Below the pieces are notes generated by a model, which was not told where the DNA came from, searched no databases, and saw only the letters and a program-made list of their open reading frames with translations. Of a stretch of 64,000 bases of DNA, positions 1-8,131 are shown in pieces; the first letter of the stretch is position 1; each line of letters begins with the position of its first letter. Location of the stretch: positions 3,472,001 through 3,536,000 of the forward strand of contig NC_019678.1 in assembly GCF_000316665.1 (NCBI RefSeq), written 5' to 3'. A program made the position numbers and the translations under genes. The DNA is from Rivularia sp. PCC 7116 (GTDB lineage Bacteria; Cyanobacteriota; Cyanobacteriia; Cyanobacteriales; Nostocaceae).

Positions 1-1
1 C

Positions 2-301
2 AATGATGCACAAAAACCAGATCTAGCTGCTCCCGGAGCAATGATAGTTTCAGCCCTTTCTAGCGATGCCAACTTGGATAGATCGATGATTATTAATTCC
101 AAGTTTGTTGCATTAGCAGGAACTAGCATGGCGACACCTTTTGTTACCGGCTTAATTGCCCTACTTTTGCAGCGCAATCCCAAACTAGATCCCCAAGCTT
201 TGAAAAAGTTACTTTACCAGAATAGTTCTATTCCTGGCAAAGATAAAGGAACATTTGATAAAAAATGGGGATTTGGGCTGATTAACGCGGAAAAACTGTA
301 A
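2..301 (+). CDS. Subtilisin-like (S8) serine protease, C-terminal part only
   Basis: The reading frame is open from the first bases of the window, so only about the last 99 residues are visible and the start lies outside. The segment KPDLAAPG followed later by GTSMATPFVTG is the classic subtilase signature. The Ser of GTSMATP is the catalytic nucleophile. It is followed by the usual helix (GLIALLLQ, NPKLDPQALKKLL) and the C-terminal GFGLINAEKL, where subtilases with no extra C-terminal domain normally end. The Asp and His of the triad must lie upstream. A perfect 16-bp inverted repeat sits just after the stop, then a small I9-like gene in the same direction. Family assignment is secure; substrate and location cannot be told from this fragment. 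Confidence 0.93.
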   Translation, partial: NDAQKPDLAAPGAMIVSALSSDANLDRSMIINSKFVALAGTSMATPFVTGLIALLLQRNPKLDPQALKKLLYQNSSIPGKDKGTFDKKWGFGLINAEKL

Positions 302-321
302 ATACTATTGTTCTTGAAATA

Positions 322-398
322 TTTTTAAGCCTATCAATTGAATTAAGGTCTACATAAAGATGGATTGGAATCAACTTTATACTTGATAGGCTTAAAAA
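322..398 (+). terminator. Perfect 16-bp inverted repeat after the subtilase
   Basis: Arms at 322-337 (TTTTTAAGCCTATCAA) and 383-398 match perfectly as an inverted repeat, with a 45-base spacer. Each arm carries a run of five T or A at its outer edge, so transcripts from either strand would form a hairpin with a U/A tract. It may act as a terminator or RNA-stability element between the protease and the following small gene. A small mobile-repeat origin is also possible. Confidence 0.5.
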
Positions 399-445
399 GG
401 GGCAAGTAAGATTGCTGTTACCTGCCCTTAATTCATTAACAGTTT

Positions 446-721
446 ATGAACTTTAGTAAGCTAGATACCGCTCTTATATTGGCTCTTAGAAACACTCAAG
501 ACCAATCAAAACCTTGCTTAGTAGTTTTTATTCATACACAATCAGCTATAGACTCTGCGGCAATTGCTGTTTTGGAAGGTTTTGGTGTCAGTGGTATCAC
601 GGCAAAAAGAGATGTGTTTACAGCAACCGTGTCGCCAAATGCAGTTTCTCAGCTTTCAGAACAGCCTTGGGTAAAGTATCTAAGGCTTTCTCAGGAACTA
701 CGTTTGGTTAGCGGGGATTAG
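446..721 (+). CDS. Small protein resembling a stand-alone subtilase propeptide (I9-like)
   Basis: This 91-residue protein has no signal peptide and no membrane segment. Its second half (GVSGITAKRDVFTATVSPNA, then QLSEQPWVKYLRLSQEL) has the pattern of the peptidase-inhibitor I9 / subtilisin propeptide fold: a beta strand, a helix introduced by 'SPNAVSQLSEQPWV' and a closing strand 'KYLRLS'. In such propeptides the C-terminal tail blocks the protease active site. It lies 144 bp downstream of a subtilase on the same strand, which fits a role as inhibitor or folding helper in trans, but this is inferred from pattern and context. No clear Shine-Dalgarno sequence precedes the ATG. It could also be an unrelated conserved small protein. 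Confidence 0.6.
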   Translation: MNFSKLDTALILALRNTQDQSKPCLVVFIHTQSAIDSAAIAVLEGFGVSGITAKRDVFTATVSPNAVSQLSEQPWVKYLRLSQELRLVSGD

Positions 722-925
722 GATAGTAAAAGTGTAGTTGATTGATAAGAAGGTAACTTTAATTGATACATGTAATTCAACCTTGAAGTTATTAAAAGTC
801 CAATTTTTACTACAGCTATAGTGTTTTCATTAACTTACCTTAATCTTTGATTTCCCCTGTGCGAGCTGTCACACACAGTCATAAACTGATTAGTGAGAGC
901 TTCAAGGCAGTCTGGAGAAATATAA

Positions 926-2215
926 ATGAAAAAAGTTTTAGGTATTATTCTTGGTGGTGGTGCGGGTACCCGTCTTTATCCGCTAACAAAGTTCCGTGCT
1001 AAACCAGCAGTACCCTTAGCTGGTAAATATCGCTTAATAGATATTCCGGTTAGTAACTGTATCAATTCAGAAATATTTAAAATTTATGTTTTAACGCAGT
1101 TCAATTCGGCTTCCCTCAACCGTCACCTTGCTCGAACCTACAGCTTTGCTGGTTTTACCGAAGGTTTTGTAGAAGTGCTTGCCCCCCAAAAAACTCCAAG
1201 CAGTTCAAACTGGTTCCAAGGTACTGCCGATGCGGTGCGCCAATATCTATGGCTTTTTGAAGATTGGGATATAGATGAGTATCTGATTTTATCAGGCGAC
1301 CACCTTTATCGCATGGACTACCGCCAATTTATCCAACGTCACCGGGAAACTGGTGCTGATATTACTTTATCGGTAGTTCCAATAGAGGAGCGTGGTGCTT
1401 CTGCTTTTGGCTTAATCAAAATTGATGATACCGGTAAAATCATCGATTTCAGCGAAAAACCCAAAGGGGAAGCTTTGAAGCAAATGGCTGTTGATACAAC
1501 TGTATTGGGATTGGATACAGACCAAGCAAAACAAAAGCCTTATATTGCCTCAATGGGAATTTATGTCTTTAAAAAACAAGTTTTACTCGACTTGCTAAAA
1601 CATTCAAAAGACCAAACCGATTTTGGTAAAGAAATTCTTCCTGCTGCATTAAATAAATACAACGTTCAAGCTTTCTTGTTCGATGATTACTGGGAAGATA
1701 TTGGAACCATTGAGGCTTTTTATGATTCCAATTTGGCACTAACTCAGCAACCAACTCCACCTTTTAGCTTCTATGATGAAGAAGCACCGATTTACACGCG
1801 TTCTCGTTACCTGCCTCCCACTAAGCTATTAAATTGCCAGATAGCACAGTCTATGATTGGAGAAGGTTGTATCCTCAAAGATTGCCGCATTGTCAACTCA
1901 GTTTTAGGAGTGCGATCCCGCGTTGAATCTGGATGCAATATTGAAGATACGCTAATTATGGGATCGGATTTTTATGAGCCTTATGCTGAGCGTCAGTCCG
2001 ACTGTAGCGACGGTCCTGTTAGTTTAGGTATCGGAGCAAACACTACAATTCGCCGCGCCATAATTGACAAAAATGCTCATATTGGTTGCGACGTACAAAT
2101 TATCAACAAAGATAACGTTGAAGAAGCCGATCGTGAAGAAAAAGGCTTCTATATCCGCAGCGGTATTGTAGTAGTACTAAAAAATGCGGTGATAGCAGAC
2201 GGAACAATTATTTAA
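926..2215 (+). CDS. glgC: Glucose-1-phosphate adenylyltransferase (ADP-glucose pyrophosphorylase)
   Basis: This enzyme makes ADP-glucose from glucose-1-phosphate and ATP, the committed step of glycogen synthesis. The 429-residue length is exactly that of cyanobacterial enzymes. The nucleotide-binding signature [12 protein letters not shown] is at residues 10-21, followed by [29 protein letters not shown] is the metal/nucleotide loop, and [12 protein letters not shown] is the sugar-phosphate region. Residues from about 290 on form the left-handed beta-helix domain that carries the 3-phosphoglycerate regulatory site, ending in the conserved [18 protein letters not shown]. The gene stands alone, with a roughly 200-bp spacer upstream and a long spacer downstream. 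A glucosidase of the glycogen-debranching type lies 3 kb away, so two glycogen genes share this stretch. Confidence 0.98.
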   Translation: MKKVLGIILGGGAGTRLYPLTKFRAKPAVPLAGKYRLIDIPVSNCINSEIFKIYVLTQFNSASLNRHLARTYSFAGFTEGFVEVLAPQKTPSSSNWFQGTADAVRQYLWLFEDWDIDEYLILSGDHLYRMDYRQFIQRHRETGADITLSVVPIEERGASAFGLIKIDDTGKIIDFSEKPKGEALKQMAVDTTVLGLDTDQAKQKPYIASMGIYVFKKQVLLDLLKHSKDQTDFGKEILPAALNKYNVQAFLFDDYWEDIGTIEAFYDSNLALTQQPTPPFSFYDEEAPIYTRSRYLPPTKLLNCQIAQSMIGEGCILKDCRIVNSVLGVRSRVESGCNIEDTLIMGSDFYEPYAERQSDCSDGPVSLGIGANTTIRRAIIDKNAHIGCDVQIINKDNVEEADREEKGFYIRSGIVVVLKNAVIADGTII

Positions 2216-2855
2216 CCAATAGTCATTAACAAGATTGAAACTCGGATAGCATGAAAGTTGTTAGCAAGATATCTAACAGCTACCAACTATCAGTTAATCG
2301 GGATTTATCTATTTCTCAATCTCTATTAGAACCTGGGCAAGAAGAATTTTAATACTTCCTTAATCTCAAATCTCTAATAAGATAGTTAATTTAGATTCTC
2401 CTACCACCTTTGCAAAAGCTACGGTGTACACATATTAGAATCTGTTATTGCCGAGCTTAACGCACCACCAGATTGGTGGTGCGTTGAAACTAACTTCTAG
2501 AACGCACCCGTTTGTCTGAGAATGCCATAGCTAGAAAAATGTGCTTTCGTTACAATTCCTCTGTAAAAAAAATGGCAAGCCTGCCCATTTTTGTAGGAAT
2601 ACGTCGGTAAGCTTTGACAGTCAAAATGCGCCTCAACTTGAACAAGCAATATTAACCGCTAGGCTTTGATATTTTGACCTTCAATAGTACGGAAATTTCA
2701 CTGTTTTGGACTAGCAAGAACCGCACCTAAAAATTATTTAATATTTGTTAATTTAATGTCAGAGCCAGAATGTCCATAATTATAATCTGGGCGCTATATT
2801 GGCTTAATTTATACATAGAAAAATATTGAAAATATACCAATTAGGAGGCTAGTAG
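2216..2855. other. 640-bp spacer between glgC and the J-domain gene
   Basis: No convincing gene is present. The only clear structure is a perfect 11-bp hairpin at 2459-2485. An 'aggagg' Shine-Dalgarno sequence for the next gene lies at 2843-2848, eight bases before its ATG. Confidence 0.6.
2459..2485. repeat. Perfect hairpin AACGCACCACC / GGTGGTGCGTT
   Basis: An 11-bp perfect stem with a five-base loop (AGATT). No T-run follows on either strand, so it is not a standard intrinsic terminator. The arm resembles the GGTGCGT ends of the palindromic elements seen at 27.6, 42.75 and 53.7 kb, which suggests a reduced member of that dispersed family. Confidence 0.55.
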
Positions 2856-3857
2856 ATGGCTGCAACCGACTTCAAGGATTATTATCAAATTTTAGGAGTA
2901 AATAAAAGTGCCACTCAGGAAGATATAAAAAAAGCTTTTCGTAAATTAGCCCGCAAATATCATCCTGATGTTAATCAAGGTAACAAGCAAGCCGAGGCAC
3001 GTTTTAAAGAAGTTAACGAAGCATACGAAGTTTTATCAGACCCCGAAAAGCGTCAAAAATACGATCAGTTCGGTCAATATTGGAAGCAAGTCGGACAAGG
3101 TTTCCCCAATGGTGCTGGTGGTGCTGGGGTAGATATGAATGGCTTTGATTTTGGTCAATACAGTAGCTTTGATGATTTTATTAACGAATTATTAGGACGT
3201 TTTGCCGGTGGAAACCGTGCAGGCGGACAGAGTTATTCCTATCGGACTTCAACTGGGGGTGCTAGTGGATTCGGTGGATTTAATGACTTTGGTGGTTTCC
3301 AAGACATGGGTCGAAACTCTGCCCAAGACAGCGAAGCGACTATTACCTTAAGCTTTGCAGAAGCTTTTAATGGCGTACAAAAGCGGTTTAACTTGGGTAA
3401 TGAAACTATCGACGTTCGCATACCAGCTGGAGCAAAACCTGGTAGTCGCTTACGAGTTAGAGGCAAAGGTCCGGTTAGCCCTTCAAGTCAAAGACGTGGC
3501 GATTTATATCTTGTAGTTGAACTGGGAACCCACCCATTTTTCAAGTTTGATGGCGATAACTTAGTATGTGAAGTACAGATTACTCCTGATGAAGCGGTAT
3601 TAGGAGCAACTATTGAAGTACCGACACCCGACGGTATGGTTGATGTCAAAATTCCAGCCGGAGTGCGGAGCGGGCAATCATTACGTTTACGTGGAAAAGG
3701 TTGGCGCAATCGTAACGGCGCTCGCACTGACCAATTAGTTAAGATTGCGATTGCTACACCAAAAAACATCAGCGAACAAGAACGAGAATATTATGAGAAA
3801 ATTCGGGATATTCGTACCTTCAATCCCCGCAGTAATTTACAGCAATTTAGACTATAG
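2856..3857 (+). CDS. J-domain protein, DnaJ/CbpA type without zinc finger
   Basis: A co-chaperone that stimulates DnaK ATPase and delivers client proteins. The J domain occupies residues 7-72 with the essential HPD at 36-38. It is followed by a Gly/Phe-rich region (about 80-145) and the C-terminal substrate-binding beta domains CTDI/CTDII (about 160-320), including RIPAGAKPG and [18 protein letters not shown]. There is no CxxCxGxG zinc-finger block, so this is a type II (CbpA-like) protein rather than full DnaJ. The ATG has a very good Shine-Dalgarno sequence (AGGAGG, 2843-2848). The gene ends next to a strong bidirectional hairpin terminator and is convergent with the peroxiredoxin genes. 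Confidence 0.95.
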   Translation: MAATDFKDYYQILGVNKSATQEDIKKAFRKLARKYHPDVNQGNKQAEARFKEVNEAYEVLSDPEKRQKYDQFGQYWKQVGQGFPNGAGGAGVDMNGFDFGQYSSFDDFINELLGRFAGGNRAGGQSYSYRTSTGGASGFGGFNDFGGFQDMGRNSAQDSEATITLSFAEAFNGVQKRFNLGNETIDVRIPAGAKPGSRLRVRGKGPVSPSSQRRGDLYLVVELGTHPFFKFDGDNLVCEVQITPDEAVLGATIEVPTPDGMVDVKIPAGVRSGQSLRLRGKGWRNRNGARTDQLVKIAIATPKNISEQEREYYEKIRDIRTFNPRSNLQQFRL

Positions 3858-3940
3858 CGATTGGTTAAACGCTATGAGAGTGGGGTAGACCTACTCTTTT
3901 TTTTGCCGAATAATTAAAAGTAAATATTAAAAAAATTATT

Positions 3941-3970
3941 AAACCCGGTTTTCTAAAAAACCGGGTTTTT
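3941..3970. terminator. Bidirectional intrinsic terminator (AAACCCGGTTTT hairpin)
   Basis: An A-rich tract leads into AAACCCGGTTTT, a short loop and AAAACCGGGTTTTT. This is a GC-core stem ending in a T-run on both strands. It lies between the J-domain gene (+) and the redoxin gene (-), as expected for a shared terminator of convergent genes. Similar AACCCGGTT hairpins recur at 40.7, 55.6 and 63.4 kb. Confidence 0.8.
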
Positions 3971-4013
3971 AAAGAAGGTAAAGTATTAATTCTTTGTTAC
4001 TTGTATTTATTAC

Positions 4014-4562
4014 TTATTTGAAATTGGAATCGATGCAAGACAGTAAAGTTTCTATGCTGGCATTATGGTCTAAAAACGAAAATAAATGTTTATAAATCAG
4101 TTTCCCTTGTTTATCTAAAATAAATTGTCCGGGTAAAGGGGCACCCAATGCTTGCCCAACTCCATAACTACGAAATACTCTACAGCTAGGGTCGCTCAAT
4201 AAAGGCATTCTTAAACCTAAATCTTTTACAACTATTTGACTTTGACGTTCGTCAGTACTTGTAATTAGTAAAACTTCTACACCCCTATTTTGAAATTGTT
4301 CGTAGTTTTCATTTAAAGCTTTGATATGGGGGAAACAGAAAGGACAATATTGCTTTTCAGTAAAAATGCGCGTTAATGCCACAATTACTGGCTGTTTATT
4401 TTGATAATTTGATAATTTAACTAAGTTACCGTTTGTAATATCTGGAAGTTGAAATTGAGGTGTCAATTCTCCCAATCGGAAATTATTCTCAGCGGGAATT
4501 GGTAGAAAATTATGTAAAAATCGCTCGTTGAATAAACCACTAAAATCAGTAGAAGTTAACAT
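4014..4562 (-). CDS. AhpC/TSA (redoxin)-family peroxiredoxin-like protein
   Basis: 182 residues with a thioredoxin fold of the AhpC/TSA type: LGELTPQFQLPDI starts the fold near residue 30, KLSNYQNKQPVIVALTR follows, and the active-site segment is YCPFCFPHIKAL (about 72-84). The CxxC arrangement, in place of the PxxxT/SxxC of classical 2-Cys enzymes, fits the PRX-like / AhpC-TSA type-2 group found in cyanobacteria. The C-terminal LGAPLPGQFILDKQGKLIYKH is typical of the fold. It lies downstream of the 2-Cys peroxiredoxin on the same strand (127-bp gap), so both may answer to oxidative stress. Whether it has peroxidase or disulfide-reductase activity is not decided by the sequence. Confidence 0.88.
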   Translation of the reverse strand: MLTSTDFSGLFNERFLHNFLPIPAENNFRLGELTPQFQLPDITNGNLVKLSNYQNKQPVIVALTRIFTEKQYCPFCFPHIKALNENYEQFQNRGVEVLLITSTDERQSQIVVKDLGLRMPLLSDPSCRVFRSYGVGQALGAPLPGQFILDKQGKLIYKHLFSFLDHNASIETLLSCIDSNFK

Positions 4563-4689
4563 TTTGAATACTTTTATTTTGAAATTATATTAATAAATCT
4601 ACTTATTTAATTTGCTAAATATCTCTATTAAAGTATGGTTAATGGTAACTTGATTACCGCTAACCATACTTTAATCAGCTGCCAAAAAA

Positions 4690-5301
4690 CTAAATTGCAG
4701 AGAAATATACTTTGGACTTCTCTGGGTCGGGATTCATTGTTTTATCGCCCGGTTGCCAACCAGCAGGACAAACTTCATCGGGATGAGATTGAACGTATTG
4801 AATAGCTTGTAATGTCCGTAATGTCTCCTCTACATTACGACCAAAGGACAAGTTATTGATGGTAGCATGTTGAATTACACCATCTTTGTCTATAATGAAC
4901 AAACCGCGCAAAGCTACACCTGCTTCTGGGTCTAACACGTTGTAAGCAGCGCTAACTTCTTTCTTTATATCCGATACTAAGGGATAATTTAAGTCACCCA
5001 CTCCACCAGACTTACGGTCTGTTTGAATCCATGCTAAGTGGGAAAATTCGCTGTCAACGGAAACACCAAGTACCTCAGTGTTGAGCTTTTTAAATTCTTC
5101 GTAACGGTCGCTAAAAGCTGTAATCTCAGTAGGACAGACAAATGTAAAGTCTAAAGGATAGAAAAACAGAACGGCATACTTACCGCGATAGTCGGAAAGC
5201 TTGACTGTTTTGAATTCTTGATCGACTACTGCTGTAGCTGTGAAATCCGGAGCCTGCTGACCAACTCGGAGGCATCCTTCTGATGAATAAGTAAGGGGCA
5301 T
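4690..5301 (-). CDS. Typical 2-Cys peroxiredoxin
   Basis: Reduces hydrogen peroxide and alkyl peroxides using thioredoxin or similar donors. The peroxidatic cysteine is Cys56 in FTFVCPTE and the resolving cysteine is Cys178 in EVCPAGW, both in canonical positions for the 203-residue length. The C-terminal YF motif (residues 199-200) is present, and the partner motif reads GGVG (about 99-102) rather than GGLG. These two motifs are associated with sensitivity to over-oxidation in plant and animal enzymes, so partial sensitivity is possible here. A GGAGAA Shine-Dalgarno sequence lies about 11 bases before the ATG. It is divergent from the glucosidase gene at 5446. Confidence 0.96.
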   Translation of the reverse strand: MPLTYSSEGCLRVGQQAPDFTATAVVDQEFKTVKLSDYRGKYAVLFFYPLDFTFVCPTEITAFSDRYEEFKKLNTEVLGVSVDSEFSHLAWIQTDRKSGGVGDLNYPLVSDIKKEVSAAYNVLDPEAGVALRGLFIIDKDGVIQHATINNLSFGRNVEETLRTLQAIQYVQSHPDEVCPAGWQPGDKTMNPDPEKSKVYFSAI

Positions 5302-5445
5302 TATAATTAATTCTCCTCGGGGCTATATTTTTGCAGCATCGCAAATCTCGGTGGTCTATATAACGTTCACCGATTTGACGCTTTGATTATTTAATTACGA
5401 ACTGTTACAAATAATATCATACTCATAACGATTTCTCGTTTGGAA

Positions 5446-7551
5446 ATGGGAGATTTAGATACTCGAGAATGGTTGTTGACTAATGGCTTGGGAAGTTTTG
5501 CAAGTGGTACAGTTTCCGATGTCCGCACTCGCACTTACCATGGTTGGTTATTTGCTGCAACAAGTCCACCTTCTGGGCGCACTTTGTTGATGTCACACTT
5601 AGAAGCTAGCTTAGAATTACCTCATAAAGTAATAACCTTGGGGACTAATTTTTGGGCTAGCGGTCAAATCGAACCGCAAGGCTACAAACTGCTACGTTCG
5701 TTTGATATTAACCCAGTTCCCGAATGGACTTGGGGCGAACAAGGCTGGCAATTGAGCAGGCAAATATTTATGCCATATGGATTGCAGGCAAATGCAGAAG
5801 CACAGAAGGAAAAACAAGACTTTGGTGATTCAATACTCGGTACTAACCAAACACCATTCCGAGACCGCGTATTGATTCAGTATCGCTATCAAGGTAGGGA
5901 TACCGCCGTTTTGAGGCTGAGGTTGCTAGTTGGCGATCGCGACTTTCACCATCAGCAAAAAGGAGGTTCTCAATTGCAGTTTTTGCAACAGCTTAATAAG
6001 GGACAGCTTTGTTTGCAATCAAAAAATGCAAATGAATTTGGTACGCCTTGGCATTTGCGTTGGAGCAAAGGTACTTATCAATCGAACGGTATTTGGTACT
6101 GGAATTATGGTTTACCCGAAGAGAGTCGTAGAGGATTGTGTGACATAGAAGACCTTTATAGCCCAGGCTACTTAAGTATTGTTTTGGAATCTGGAGATAC
6201 TGTAACACTAGAGGCGCAACTTGGTTTTCCTGATGAATCGAATATTGCTCTCAATTGCGAAAGTTTTAACCGAGAAATATTAGCAGAGCAAAAGAGGTTA
6301 TCGCAGATTTTTGGATGGGAAAACTATGAAGAGAGCGAAGGAAATAAGTTAAAGTTTTGCAACCCTTCTACTTCCCTACCTCCAAAAAATGTAATTTGGC
6401 AAAAACTATTACGTGCTAGCGATCAATTTATAGTCCATAGAGCGTCAATTGATGGTCCGACAGTAATTGCAGGGTATCACTGGTTCAATGATTGGGGACG
6501 GGATACTTTAATTGCTTTACCAGGTATAGCGATAGTACCGCAACGTTTTGAAATAGCCAAAGGATTGTTGCAAACCTTTGGACATTACTGTCGTCAAGGT
6601 TTGATTCCTAATGCTTTTCCTGATGCTGGTGGCGAACCTTTTTACAATAGTATAGATGCAACATTGTGGTGGATTGAAACTTTAGGTATCTATTTAGAAG
6701 CTACCCAAGATTGGAAATTTTTAGCAGAACAGTATCCCATTGTCCGAAAAATCTATAAAGCATTAGTTGGCGGTACAAATTACAAAATTAATGTTGATTC
6801 TACGGATGGTTTATTAAGTTGGGACGCTGCTGGTGTAGCTCTTACTTGGATGGATGCTGTGGTGGAAGGTACTCCTATAACTCCTCGTCGCGGTAAGCCA
6901 GTAGAAATCAATGCTTTATGGTATTCCGCTTTATGCTGGGCTTCACGATGGGCAGAAATATTAAGCGAGCAGCATTTTGGTGAAGAGGGAGTCCGATTCG
7001 CAAATCAAGCCCGGAGGTATAGTCAGCAAGCCGAACAGGTAAAGCAGTCGCTGCAAAAATTCTGGAATCCTAAAGCTTGCTATTTATACGACACCATCGA
7101 ACCGGATGATTGTCGCAATTCTCAAATTAGACCAAATGCAGTTTTAGCACTTTCACTAAGCCACTGCGGCTTTTCTGGTAAGCAAGGGTATCAAGTACTC
7201 GAACGAGCAGCAAAAACCTTACTTACTCCCTACGGACTCCGCTCTCTCGAACCCTCAGATCCCGAGTACATCGGAAAATACATTGGCAATTTAGTTAGTC
7301 GTGACGGTGCTTATCATCAAGGTACTGTTTGGAGCTGGTTAATTGGTCCTTTCATCCGGGCTTGGCAGCGTTTTCATAAAGATGAAGCCTTACCTTTTGA
7401 TTGGGAACCCTTAATACAACATTTTTTATCAGATGCTTGTCTTGGCTCAATTTCGGAAATTTTTGATGGCGATGAACCGCACCAGCCAAAAGGAGCCGTA
7501 GCTCAAGCTTGGTCTGTTGCTGAGGTGATTAGACATTACCACGATTTTTAG
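5446..7551 (+). CDS. Glycogen debranching-type amylo-alpha-1,6-glucosidase
   Basis: A soluble enzyme of about 702 residues of the bacterial/archaeal glycogen debranching family (GDE; GH133-like). The N-terminal GDE_N domain (about 5-220) begins with REWLLTNGLGSFASGTV and RTYHGWL. The C-terminal (alpha/alpha)6 catalytic domain (about 315-700) contains NDWGRDTLIALPG, GEPFYNSIDATLWW, DGLLSWD and GAVAQAWSVAE, all characteristic. It should hydrolyse alpha-1,6 branch glucose during glycogen breakdown. The ATG at 5446 is chosen; a TTG at 5440 in the same frame would add two residues. Neither has a strong Shine-Dalgarno sequence. The gene is divergent from the 2-Cys peroxiredoxin, with a 144-bp shared promoter region. 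Confidence 0.93.
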   Translation: MGDLDTREWLLTNGLGSFASGTVSDVRTRTYHGWLFAATSPPSGRTLLMSHLEASLELPHKVITLGTNFWASGQIEPQGYKLLRSFDINPVPEWTWGEQGWQLSRQIFMPYGLQANAEAQKEKQDFGDSILGTNQTPFRDRVLIQYRYQGRDTAVLRLRLLVGDRDFHHQQKGGSQLQFLQQLNKGQLCLQSKNANEFGTPWHLRWSKGTYQSNGIWYWNYGLPEESRRGLCDIEDLYSPGYLSIVLESGDTVTLEAQLGFPDESNIALNCESFNREILAEQKRLSQIFGWENYEESEGNKLKFCNPSTSLPPKNVIWQKLLRASDQFIVHRASIDGPTVIAGYHWFNDWGRDTLIALPGIAIVPQRFEIAKGLLQTFGHYCRQGLIPNAFPDAGGEPFYNSIDATLWWIETLGIYLEATQDWKFLAEQYPIVRKIYKALVGGTNYKINVDSTDGLLSWDAAGVALTWMDAVVEGTPITPRRGKPVEINALWYSALCWASRWAEILSEQHFGEEGVRFANQARRYSQQAEQVKQSLQKFWNPKACYLYDTIEPDDCRNSQIRPNAVLALSLSHCGFSGKQGYQVLERAAKTLLTPYGLRSLEPSDPEYIGKYIGNLVSRDGAYHQGTVWSWLIGPFIRAWQRFHKDEALPFDWEPLIQHFLSDACLGSISEIFDGDEPHQPKGAVAQAWSVAEVIRHYHDF

Positions 7552-7851
7552 AGGGGGAGTGGGGAGTTAGGAGTAGCAAGTAGCAAGTAACATTCATGGC
7601 GATATTTATTCATTGTCTTATGGCAATCGGAAATTAAATATTCATTACTCGCTACTTTTAGAATCTTCACCATTTCCCCCCGAGCCGCACGCCACCCAGG
7701 GCGGATTACGCCATTTCTCTCAAGCTTGGGACGAGTACCCACCAGAGGATTTACCATCCCCCTACCTTTTCATCTTGCAGATAGCGCAGGTAAAATAAGT
7801 TATAGGATTGACATATTTGCCAATCCCTAAGCTGTTAACTAATTAATTTAA
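7552..7851. other. Spacer before the tRNA gene
   Basis: Contains a locally GC-richer stretch (about 7675-7765) with short open frames on both strands. These have neither family-like sequence nor ribosome binding sites, and I do not call a gene. Short repeated motifs of the 'agtagcaagtagcaagtaac' kind at 7571-7590 are typical STRR debris. Confidence 0.5.
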
Positions 7852-7925
7852 TGGCTCAGGTGCGACTCGAACGCACGACCAAGGGCTTATGAGTCCCCTA
7901 CTCTAACCAACTGAGCTACTGAGCC
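7852..7925 (-). tRNA. tRNA with CAT anticodon (Met, or Ile2 if lysidine-modified)
   Basis: On the minus strand a 74-nt cloverleaf can be read. The acceptor stem GGCTCAG/CTGAGCC has discriminator A. The D-arm is GCTC...GAGT, the anticodon loop CTCATAA gives CAT, and the T-arm is GTGCG-TTCGAGT-CGCAC. The 3' CCA is not encoded. The anticodon stem has a G27-T43 wobble and an apparent A31-G39 mismatch. The wobble and the following TGGTC variable region resemble bacterial tRNA-Ile2 (CAT) as well as elongator Met, so identity between Met and TilS-modified Ile2 is left open. It is not the initiator, which usually has a mismatched 1-72 pair and GGG/CCC at the anticodon stem. Confidence 0.93.
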
Positions 7926-8059
7926 AAATTTTATTTGATTATCAATATATCATATAAACAAAGTCTTGACTAGCATTTGAATAAATTATTTTTTAAGCAG
8001 ATAATTGAGAATCAAAATCTGTTAACCGTTATCTGCAAGAAGCTAATAAGGTATACCAA

Positions 8060-8090
8060 TTAAAAGCAAAAGAGGGAGACATTCTCCCTC
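8060..8090 (-). terminator. Intrinsic terminator of the M23 peptidase gene
   Basis: On the minus strand GAGGGAG-AATGT-CTCCCTC (8072-8090) forms a 7-bp GC-rich stem with a 5-base loop, followed directly by TTTTGCTTTTAATT. It lies 42 bp after the stop codon of the peptidase gene. Confidence 0.8.
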
Positions 8091-8131
8091 AACCTTCCAA
8101 GGCAATTATCTAGATGCTAATCAATCGGAAA

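Noticed and set aside
2251-2352. Short ATG frame of about 33 codons after glgC
   Set aside because: No Shine-Dalgarno sequence and no structural feature; likely chance.
7548-7798. Overlapping short frames on both strands after the glucosidase gene
   Set aside because: Neither has a ribosome binding site or recognisable motifs, and both cross STRR-like debris.
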